A stretch of DNA of 20,569 nucleotides from CAZEHO01 sp964511945 (lineage in GTDB: Bacteria > Actinomycetota > Acidimicrobiia > Spongiisociales > UBA11373), in contig CAZEHO010000043.1 of NCBI GenBank assembly GCA_964511945.1, forward strand, positions 1 through 20,569. Reading direction: 5' to 3'. Position 1 is the first letter of the stretch; each line of letters opens with the position of its first letter. The notes beneath the pieces were generated by a model. It saw only the letters and a list, made by a program, of their open reading frames with translations. It searched no databases and was not told the origin of the DNA. The position numbers and the translations under genes are program-made. This document shows, one piece after another, positions 14,410-20,569 of the stretch.

Positions 14410-16545
14410 TCACGAAGCGGAGCGTTGCTCCTCGGGGTCGAGCACCCCCCGCCGATCGGTGAGCGCCGGTATCACGACCAGAGCTGCGACCGCCGCGGTG
14501 ATCATCGACACCCACATGATCATCGAGATCTGTGGATGGACTTTGAACGGTGAGAGCCACAGCGCCGTCATGCCGAGGGCGATTCCAAGCGCATTGGCCA
14601 CAATCGGCCGTCCCGCCTTGTCGATCGCCCGGAGGACGAACCCGTCACCATCGGGCCGGGCGTTGTCGATGGCTGCGACGAGGTGAATCGCGTAGTCGAT
14701 CCCAACTCCGATAACGATCGACGACGCGATGGCGGTCACCATGTGGAGATGGATGCCGGACGCGGCGATGAACGCAAGCAGGGTCGCCACCGTCAGCGCG
14801 ATCGGCACCAGCGAGGCCAGCGTTTCCCGGATTCGGCGGTAGGCGGCGAACAGCATGATCGCCACCAATATGAAGGCGGCGATGAGTGATCCGACCTGGG
14901 CGCGCAGCACGAGGCGAGCGATCTCATCCCACAGAATCGGCATCCCCGACAGTGTCCGGATCTCCGGGGTCGCCTCGGCGAACTCCAACCATCCCCGCAG
15001 ATCGTCGGTGGTGAAGTCCCCGGGAAGCACCATGAAGCGGAGTCCATCGGCAGACACCATGTCGCCGATCGGCAGCGCCACGTCACCGCTGAGGAGAGCG
15101 GCCGCCTGATCGGGGGGAAGGGTGGCGGCAACGTCGGCCGCGCTGAAGACGGTCCGGATCCCCGGCAGGGCTTCGAGTTCTCGCGAAACCTCCTGGATGG
15201 CCCCGAACTGATCCGTTCCCTCCGCCGGATCGAACACGAACTCACCGATCAGCGGGGTCGCCCCACCGAAGATCTCCTCGGTTGTCTCGAATGCCTCCCG
15301 AACCGGGTCCCCGTCCTTGAAGAAGAACAACTGGTCCGTGTTCACCTCGAGTTGCGGGAGGTACACGGCAGCAAAGATCGCGATGGTGGCTACGACCACC
15401 GGAGCACTCCACCGCCGCTTGACGACGGCCCGCAGCCCCGCGGTGACCTTCGGGCCGAGAATCGCGGTCCGGTGCCGGGGTTCGACCTCGAGCCGCGACA
15501 GCAGCGCCGGCAGCGAGAAGAACGAGATCACCCCGGCGAAGCCGATGCCGACTGCGGCGAATGTGCCCATCTGACGGATCGGGCTGACGGTCGTCGCCAG
15601 CAGGGACAGGAAGCCGGCCGACGTGCTGATCGTGGTCAGGATCATCGGGATCCCGACATGACGCAGCGTCGAGCGTACGCGCTCGACGCGGTCGGTTGTG
15701 GCTTCGGCCGCTTCCTGGAAGTGAGTAACGAAGTGGAGCCCGTCGGCCGACCCCATGACGATCACGAAGATCGGCACGATCACCGTCACGATGTCGATGC
15801 GGACGCCGGTTGCGGCGATCGTTCCGAACGTCCAGATCGATCCCAGTAAGGCCGGGATCAGCGCCAGGATCGAGAGGCGGCGTTCGCCGACATTGGCGTA
15901 GAAGACCAGGACGAGAAGTGCGATCACCAGCGGGGGAATCACGAGTAGGAACCAGCCCAGGTTGTCGATCACCGAACCGAAGATCACCGGATTGCCGGAC
16001 AGGGTGAGTTCGATCCCTCCAGGAGGCTGAAGGTCGGCAAGATTGCGGGCCAGATCGATGCCGTCGTCTGCCGGCGTCACCATGAGCATGGTGTGCCGGC
16101 CGTCATCGCTCACCAGGAGATCGGCCAGGGGATTCGCCGAGATGAACTGCTGCAACTGCTCCTCGGGGACAAAGCTCAGCATCGACGCCGTGATCGGTTC
16201 CCCAGTTAGGGGATTCACGTCCGGGATCGCAGACCCGACAGCCACGACGTCGGGGACGGCCAGGATCCGGTCGCGCAGATCGATCAGTGCAAGGGCCCCA
16301 TCCTTCGTGACGAACGACTGACCCTCGGGCAGACCCGCCACCACATTGATCGGATCCGCCGTGTCGTACTTGTCCTGCAGGGCGACCCAGGTTTCGCCGG
16401 CCTCGTTGCCAGACGTCACGAACCCGCCGACGTCGGCATTGAACCGGAGCCGAAACATCAGCCCGATGGCCACCAAGGTGATGATCCCCGTGATGGCGAG
16501 CACCACCTTGCTCCGTTCCACCAGGATCCGTGCGATCGCGTTCAT
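14410..16545 (-). CDS. RND/MMPL-superfamily exporter (HAE3-like)
   Basis: 711 residues with the duplicated RND layout: TM1 at 13-32, a first outer domain (about 35-195), a TM bundle from about 196 to 350, TM7 at 380-396, a second outer domain (400-545) and a second TM bundle from about 550 to 693. Each bundle carries the family's key motif, GSADGLHFVTHF at 265-276 and GVGIDYAIHLV at 613-623, with acidic residues that fit proton relay. The length is short compared with AcrB types (over 1000) but normal for the single-protein exporters of COG1033/MMPL type, which move lipids or hydrophobic molecules across or out of the inner membrane. The substrate cannot be read. The ATG at 16545 has AAGAGG ahead, though closer than usual. 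The glycosyltransferase gene is upstream on the same strand (80-base gap), the protease gene downstream. Confidence 0.92.
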   Translation of the reverse strand: MNAIARILVERSKVVLAITGIITLVAIGLMFRLRFNADVGGFVTSGNEAGETWVALQDKYDTADPINVVAGLPEGQSFVTKDGALALIDLRDRILAVPDVVAVGSAIPDVNPLTGEPITASMLSFVPEEQLQQFISANPLADLLVSDDGRHTMLMVTPADDGIDLARNLADLQPPGGIELTLSGNPVIFGSVIDNLGWFLLVIPPLVIALLVLVFYANVGERRLSILALIPALLGSIWTFGTIAATGVRIDIVTVIVPIFVIVMGSADGLHFVTHFQEAAEATTDRVERVRSTLRHVGIPMILTTISTSAGFLSLLATTVSPIRQMGTFAAVGIGFAGVISFFSLPALLSRLEVEPRHRTAILGPKVTAGLRAVVKRRWSAPVVVATIAIFAAVYLPQLEVNTDQLFFFKDGDPVREAFETTEEIFGGATPLIGEFVFDPAEGTDQFGAIQEVSRELEALPGIRTVFSAADVAATLPPDQAAALLSGDVALPIGDMVSADGLRFMVLPGDFTTDDLRGWLEFAEATPEIRTLSGMPILWDEIARLVLRAQVGSLIAAFILVAIMLFAAYRRIRETLASLVPIALTVATLLAFIAASGIHLHMVTAIASSIVIGVGIDYAIHLVAAIDNARPDGDGFVLRAIDKAGRPIVANALGIALGMTALWLSPFKVHPQISMIMWVSMITAAVAALVVIPALTDRRGVLDPEEQRSAS

Positions 16546-16569
16546 GCCTCTTGCCGTTCCGTGTCAAGC

Positions 16570-16606
16570 GCAGGCTAGGTCACGCATGATTGGTCGCGGA
16601 GCCTGC
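16570..16606 (-). terminator. Possible stem-loop after the glycosyltransferase gene
   Basis: GCAGGCT at 16570-16576 pairs with AGCCTGC at 16600-16606 over a 23-base loop, between the glycosyltransferase stop and the exporter start. It is weak as a terminator because of the large loop. Confidence 0.3.
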
Positions 16607-16625
16607 CCCTCGGGAATACCCAGCT

Positions 16626-17666
16626 TCAGACGGAACCCAGCCGCCGGCGATACTCCTCCACCTTCTTGCCGATGAACGGTCCGGATGGGCGGGCGGCCTG
16701 TGCAATCAGCATCAATCTCAGGGCCGCCTCGAGGTCGGTGTCCTCCAGGCCGATCGCAGTGTCGCGAAGAAAGTCGACGTCTCGTTCGGGCAGTGAGACC
16801 TCCCCGCGAGACGCACCCGGTGGCAGAGCTCCGTTCTCGCCGGTCGTCGCCGGGAAGGCGCTGAACCGCACCGACCCGCCCGGGCCGAACAGATCGGTGG
16901 CTTTCTCCAGGAAGGGGGAGACCCGGTGCCCCTCCTCGACGAGCTTGCGGTAGTGGGCCCCGAGACCGCGGTACTCCCCTTGCGCGGTCCGGGTCACACT
17001 GCCCTCGGGCATCCGGGCAAGAATCCGCTCCGCCGTCTGATAGAGCCTGCCGCCGACGTGCTTGTAGTGCAGCAGCGCGATCTGGTGCTTGTTGGAGGTC
17101 CGGTAGCCGTAGGTGGCCTTCATGTGCTCGAAGCCCGCACCTCTCGGATGAGACCCAGGGCTGTACGACATGTCGAAGTCGGCGTCGAACAGGACCCGCT
17201 TGTCGAAGTCCGGACTCCTGACCCCCAGTGGGTACTGCTCGATGAGGGGGACAGCCGGTTGCACATCCCTGTCACCGACCACGTTGAACCCGGTGATCTG
17301 GGGCACCGTGACGCCCATCTCGGAGTAGTCGCCGAGCACCTCCGCTATCTCGGGGTGGTAGACGAGCTCATCCATGTCGCAGCTGATGATCCAGTCCGCC
17401 ACCTCGGTGGTGTGCGCGCCGCCCTTCCGGCTGTACTGCCGGTAGGTCTGTGATCGCATCCTGGTGAGCAGCAGTTCGTCGAAGAGGCCCCTCGAATCCC
17501 ACGGGATGATCTCGACCTCGTCGTACGACCGGGCGATGTCGACGCTTGCGTCGGTCGACATGTTGTCCATCACGAAGATCCTCGAGCAGAACTCGCGGTA
17601 GTGCTCGATGGTGTGGCGAATGATCTGCTCTTCGTTGAAGCACAACAGGTAGGCGTGCACCTTCAC
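16626..17666 (-). CDS. Glycosyltransferase family 2-like protein
   Basis: 346 residues from a GTG at 17666 with a GAGGGAG stretch ahead of it. The start MKVHAYLLCFNEEQIIRHTI is the nucleotide-sugar-binding opening of the Glyco_tranf_2_4 type, followed by FVMDNMSTDASVDIA and the metal-binding DMDEL at 97-101. A HYKHVGG segment near residue 200 is common in this group. The last 90 residues are less conserved. There is no membrane segment, so it should act in the cytoplasm or at the inner face of the membrane, adding sugars to an envelope polymer or lipid; the acceptor is unknown. The gene stands divergent to the patatin gene and is followed by the exporter on the same strand. Confidence 0.87.
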   Translation of the reverse strand: MKVHAYLLCFNEEQIIRHTIEHYREFCSRIFVMDNMSTDASVDIARSYDEVEIIPWDSRGLFDELLLTRMRSQTYRQYSRKGGAHTTEVADWIISCDMDELVYHPEIAEVLGDYSEMGVTVPQITGFNVVGDRDVQPAVPLIEQYPLGVRSPDFDKRVLFDADFDMSYSPGSHPRGAGFEHMKATYGYRTSNKHQIALLHYKHVGGRLYQTAERILARMPEGSVTRTAQGEYRGLGAHYRKLVEEGHRVSPFLEKATDLFGPGGSVRFSAFPATTGENGALPPGASRGEVSLPERDVDFLRDTAIGLEDTDLEAALRLMLIAQAARPSGPFIGKKVEEYRRRLGSV

Positions 17667-17762
17667 GTCGGTCGCTCCCTCACCTCAGCCCGCCGCGTCG
17701 GGCTCTCAGGCTAGGCGTGCCGCCCCGGCGGCCACTGCCGGAATCACCAGCGGAGCCACCGC

Positions 17763-17781
17763 GTTGCACCGAACGTGCAAC
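17763..17781. promoter_or_regulatory. Perfect inverted repeat ahead of the patatin gene (operator candidate)
   Basis: GTTGCAC and GTGCAAC flank the 5-base centre CGAAC: a perfect 7-bp inverted repeat ending 13 bases before the patatin ATG, in the divergent gap with the glycosyltransferase gene. Its size fits a helix-turn-helix dimer site, and it would cover the transcript start or ribosome-binding area. As RNA it could also be a small hairpin. Confidence 0.5.
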
Positions 17782-17794
17782 CTGGAAATGCTCG

Positions 17795-18682
17795 ATGAGG
17801 ATTGCCGTGGTGCTCGGCGCCGGCGGTGCAACCGGGTGGGTGTTCCACACCGGGGTGTTGCGCGCCTTGCGAGATCTCCTCGGCGTCGGATCGGACGACA
17901 TCGACCTGCTGATCGGGACCTCGGCCGGGGCAGCGGTGGCAGCATCGGCCAGAGCCGGGGTCTCGCCGGAGGAGATCTTCCGGTCGGTCACGACACCACC
18001 GTCCGCCGAAGACCGGGCAGCCATGCGGGAGGAGTTGCACAACCGCACCCGGACCTTTCGCCCCCTCCGCCCCAAGCTGGTCCGCCACATGCTCCCCGGC
18101 GGCAACGGTTTTGGGGTCGCGCTGGCCGGCCTGCTGCCGCCCGGGTTCTTCCCGACCACGTTCCTCGAGCGATTCCCCGGGATGGATGAGTTAGCCGGCT
18201 GGCCCCACGGTCTCTGGATCCCGGCAGTGCGAGCCGATGACGGAGCAGTCGTGGTCTTCGGGAAGGATCGGACCGATGTCGCCGTCGAGGAAGCCGTGCA
18301 GGCATCGTCGGCCGTCCCCGGGATGTTCCGGCCGTACCTGTTCAACGGAATCCCCTACGTTGACGGCGGGCTTGCCTCGCCGACACACGCCGCCCTGGCT
18401 GCCGAAATCGAGCCCGACCTGGTGGTCATCTCGGCACCGATGGCCAAGCCGGTGCTGCGCCCGATGGCCGGTCTGGCGCGCCGGCGGCTCTCGACCGAAC
18501 GGTCGGCGCTCGAGGCCGCCGGGATCTCACAGATCGTCATCCGACCGACCCGCGAACTCGTCGAGGCCGCCGTCGGATTCCCCCGGAGCAACCCGGCGGC
18601 AGGACCGGTGATCGAAGCGCAGGCAGCAGAACTCACCGAAACAGCGCTTCGGGGCAGCTCACACACCACTGCTGCTCTCTGA
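17795..18682 (+). CDS. Patatin-like phospholipase
   Basis: 295 residues from the ATG at 17795, chosen because it directly begins the patatin core and has GGAAA ahead; an earlier ATG in frame would add a Pro/Arg-rich stretch with no family likeness. The glycine-rich oxyanion loop is VLGAGGATGW (6-15), the nucleophile elbow GTSAG with Ser43, and the second dyad residue is Asp190 in YVDGG. The usual loop has the form GGG.RG; here the Arg is replaced by Thr-Gly, as in some bacterial members. No signal peptide or membrane segment is seen, so it is expected to be cytoplasmic, cleaving acyl chains from phospholipids or other lipids. The neighbours (exporter, glycosyltransferase, scramblase-like protein) suggest an envelope-lipid context, but no link is proven. 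Confidence 0.92.
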   Translation: MRIAVVLGAGGATGWVFHTGVLRALRDLLGVGSDDIDLLIGTSAGAAVAASARAGVSPEEIFRSVTTPPSAEDRAAMREELHNRTRTFRPLRPKLVRHMLPGGNGFGVALAGLLPPGFFPTTFLERFPGMDELAGWPHGLWIPAVRADDGAVVVFGKDRTDVAVEEAVQASSAVPGMFRPYLFNGIPYVDGGLASPTHAALAAEIEPDLVVISAPMAKPVLRPMAGLARRRLSTERSALEAAGISQIVIRPTRELVEAAVGFPRSNPAAGPVIEAQAAELTETALRGSSHTTAAL

Positions 18683-18935
18683 GTGCCCGACGACCCGAAA
18701 CAGCCACTCTCGGGGTCCGGAAAACCACGAGCAACCACCGTCACACCGACGACGACCCGGCCGGCCCCGTCGACCACCACTCCGACCGGGCACCTGGGGC
18801 GACAGAGTTCAGCGAAACGCCCTCCTGCCCGGGCCGGGCGCTGCGAGCCGGCGTCGACAGATAGGGTCCTCCGACCCTGGCCCGCTGGGAGTTCGTGGCG
18901 AATCCTGCACCTCACCGATTCGGAGGAACTGATCC
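18683..18935. other. Intergenic stretch before the Thr-rich lipoprotein
   Basis: No gene is supported. A small hairpin, AGGGTC/GACCCT with a 4-base loop, lies at 18863-18878, about 60 bases before the lipoprotein start, and may be part of its leader. No clear promoter boxes are seen. Confidence 0.4.
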
Positions 18936-19772
18936 ATGCGAAACCGCCTCGCACTCGTCTGTGCTCTGATCCTCATGCTCACGGCATGTGGTGACGACGA
19001 CACTGCCACCACAACACAAGCACCGGCGACGACGGGCGTGGCGGCAACCACTGCTGCGACCACGTCGACGGCAGCACCCACAACCACCACCGCCACAACC
19101 ACCACCGCGGCGACGACAACCACTACTGCCGCAACGACCACCACCACGACGACGCTCCCGGCGGATGCCCATCCAGTCTGGGGTGTCGGTTGGGCGCAGT
19201 TCCTGCCGCCGGAGGGCGCTACGGCCGTATACGAGGTGGTCACCTTCGACGGCAGAACGATCCGCCTGCCCGGGACATTGGAGCGGGGCGTGGAATGGCG
19301 GGACGGCACCTGGGACCGCTTCCTCATCGGCGAGATCGAGATCGGCAAGGACGGTGGCGCTGCTTACTTCGATCTATCCGAGCCCTGGGTGATCCGGTTC
19401 GGCGGGGTAGAGAACACCACCGCAACCACCGACTTCCTGCAGTCTGAGTGGTTCGACGAGCCCCTGCTGTTCGACTTCAACCTGCTGCCCGGCGAGACCA
19501 TCACGCTCGAGTCGGTGATCAACGGCGACTACGGCGGATTCGAAGCAACGATGGGGTTCGAGGTCGATGTCTCCCTGGTGGCCGAAGCCGAAACGATCGA
19601 AGTGCCGGCAGGCACGTACGACGCGGCACACTTCACCATGGCCGTAGGCGGAGAGTTCATCGGCGGCGTGATGGCGTCGGACGTCTGGATGGACGTCCGG
19701 GACTTCTATATCCGCTGGACCGAACCACCGGGCTTCCGCGACGCGGTGCTGGCCGAACCCTGGGATCGCTAA
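18936..19772 (+). CDS. Thr-rich-linker lipoprotein
   Basis: 278 residues with a good GGAGGA 8-10 bases before the ATG. Residues 1-18 form a lipoprotein signal (MRNRLALVCALILMLTAC) with lipid-carrying Cys18, then GDDD. Residues 23-73 are a Thr/Ala linker. The outer domain (about 78-278) is rich in beta strands and aromatic residues: WGVGWAQFLPPEG at the start, then EWFDEPLLFDFNLLPGETITLE, IEVPAGTYDAAHFTM and FYIRWTEPPGF near the end. The string PAGTYDAAHF resembles segments of predicted outer-membrane-associated or LppX-like folds, but no family can be named. There is no other Cys in the outer domain. The gene is convergent with the scramblase-like gene. Confidence 0.87.
   Translation: MRNRLALVCALILMLTACGDDDTATTTQAPATTGVAATTAATTSTAAPTTTTATTTTAATTTTTAATTTTTTTLPADAHPVWGVGWAQFLPPEGATAVYEVVTFDGRTIRLPGTLERGVEWRDGTWDRFLIGEIEIGKDGGAAYFDLSEPWVIRFGGVENTTATTDFLQSEWFDEPLLFDFNLLPGETITLESVINGDYGGFEATMGFEVDVSLVAEAETIEVPAGTYDAAHFTMAVGGEFIGGVMASDVWMDVRDFYIRWTEPPGFRDAVLAEPWDR
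19002..19154 (+). repeat. Coding Thr/Ala repeat linker
   Basis: About 51 codons of ACC/ACA/ACG with GCN, a near-microsatellite of period 3. Length variation would preserve frame. Confidence 0.8.
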
Positions 19773-19790
19773 CGAGAGCGTGCCGTTAGA

Positions 19791-19810
19791 TCACCGGCCG
19801 TGCGCGGTGA
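19791..19810. terminator. Hairpin between convergent genes
   Basis: TCACCG at 19791-19796 pairs with CGGTGA at 19805-19810 across an 8-base loop. It sits in the 103-base gap between the lipoprotein and scramblase-like stops and could end transcription from both sides. Confidence 0.4.
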
Positions 19811-19875
19811 CCCGCGGTTCCTACAGGATGTTCTCGACGCGCTCGGTGGCTCCGGGTCGTCACGGGCAGTGACTC

Positions 19876-20478
19876 CTACCCGAGCCCGCGAGCGTCTTGC
19901 TTGAGCGCAGTGTCGACACCGACAGCCGAGGCAAACGCGAGCACCCGGAGCGCTCCGGTCAAGCCCGGACTCAGATCGAGGAGGTAGTCGTCGGCGGTCG
20001 TGAAGAGCGTCTTGGCCAACCCCTCCCAGGTCTTGGTGATGCGCCCGACCTCCGCTCCGGTGGCATCGACGATCGCGAAGTTCCACGCCCGCCAGTTCTC
20101 CGCCTGAATCTCTCCGACCTTGTTGCCGGCGGTGTCGTGCAGCCCGAAGCGGATCTTCCCGAACACGTTCTGCTGGCGGATCTCGCCGACCTCTGTGCCG
20201 TTGCCGTCCTGCACGATCAAGCGCGACTTCATCACCTTGCGGGGCCGGGTGAGTTCCAGCACCTTGGTGCCCGCGGCGTCGTAGGCGGCCAGGGTGTGGG
20301 TCATGAACTGGTCGAGCGAGCTGACGAATCGGGCAACCTTCTTCAGGGTCGACTGGCCTTCCTGGCGGATCACGCCGATCTGGTTGCCGTCGGTGTCGCG
20401 GATCATGAACTCATTGTTGAGCTCGATGATCTTGGCCTTCTGGTTGATGACGATTCGGTCGTAATCGATCAGTGACAT
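19876..20478 (-). CDS. Scramblase/LURP-one-related family protein
   Basis: 200 residues from the ATG at 20478, with GAGGAG 8 bases ahead. The protein is a run of short beta hairpins with turns of the type D..G..VGEI: FMIRDTDGNQIGVIRQE, LTRPRKVMKSRLIVQDGNG, VFGKIRFGLHDTAGNKVGEI, then NFAIVDATGAEVGRITKTW. This is the 12-stranded tubby-like barrel pattern of phospholipid scramblase-related and LURP-one-related proteins. It ends with a moderately hydrophobic helix (GALRVLAFASAVGVDTALKQ) like the C-terminal helix of that fold. No signal peptide is present. Bacterial members have no settled function; lipid binding at the inner membrane is a reasonable guess. Confidence 0.85.
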   Translation of the reverse strand: MSLIDYDRIVINQKAKIIELNNEFMIRDTDGNQIGVIRQEGQSTLKKVARFVSSLDQFMTHTLAAYDAAGTKVLELTRPRKVMKSRLIVQDGNGTEVGEIRQQNVFGKIRFGLHDTAGNKVGEIQAENWRAWNFAIVDATGAEVGRITKTWEGLAKTLFTTADDYLLDLSPGLTGALRVLAFASAVGVDTALKQDARGLG

Positions 20479-20569
20479 GGACCCACTCCTCAGTGTCGAG
20501 CTGCCGAGCCTAGATGTACTCGGTCATCAGGTTGGTGACAGTCGGCTGATGGGTGGGAGGCCTCCGAGG

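Noticed and set aside
17680..18345. A 221-codon minus-strand open frame opposite the patatin gene
   Set aside because: Ser/Arg/Pro-rich composition, no start signals, and it lies fully over a convincing patatin domain.

Overview
The window is high-GC DNA that looks like an actinobacterium, most probably of the class Acidimicrobiia. The clues are three surface proteins with long Thr/Ala/Pro linkers (TTTAAP and ATTAAP type) behind a lipobox or membrane anchor, the GC-rich third codon positions, and a tRNA-Ile fragment of actinobacterial type. This placement is inferred from style; no marker gene is present. Gene assignments rest on motifs read by eye, without database searches.

Region 1 (1 to about 5595) looks like the edge of an integrated element. 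A very large secreted RHS/YD-repeat protein on the minus strand enters from beyond the left edge (1640 codons are visible and its C-terminus is missing). Behind its start lie about 630 bases without a convincing gene. The region ends in a 45-base 3' fragment of tRNA-Ile(GAT), cut exactly at the 5' edge of the anticodon loop and preceded by small direct and inverted repeats. This is what a distal attachment site of a tRNA-targeting integrative element looks like. By the geometry, the element and the RHS gene lie to the left and ordinary chromosome begins to the right.

Region 2 (5669-6958) holds a divergent pair: a DUF3786 protein (minus) and an unrecognised 171-residue protein (plus). Region 3 (7328-12143) is a run of four minus-strand genes with gaps of 32, 67 and 76 bases. 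In transcription order they are a YeaQ/YmgE-type membrane domain fused to a Schlafen AlbA_2 domain, a membrane-anchored protein with about 14 beta-propeller blades, a lipoprotein with an ATTAAP linker, and a membrane-anchored protein with a TTTAAP linker. It reads as an envelope-facing gene set with one cytoplasmic nucleic-acid-binding-type domain at its head; its function is unknown.

Region 4 (12249-17666) has a small plus-strand hypothetical gene, then three minus-strand genes: a family-2-like glycosyltransferase, an RND/MMPL-type exporter, and a secreted trypsin-like protease whose acidic C-terminal module was duplicated recently (140 bp copies differing at one base). A strong terminator follows the protease. 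Region 5 (17795-20478) has a patatin-like lipase with a perfect inverted repeat just ahead of its start, a Thr-rich lipoprotein, and a convergent scramblase/LURP-one-like protein. Most products in the window are predicted to act at or outside the membrane.
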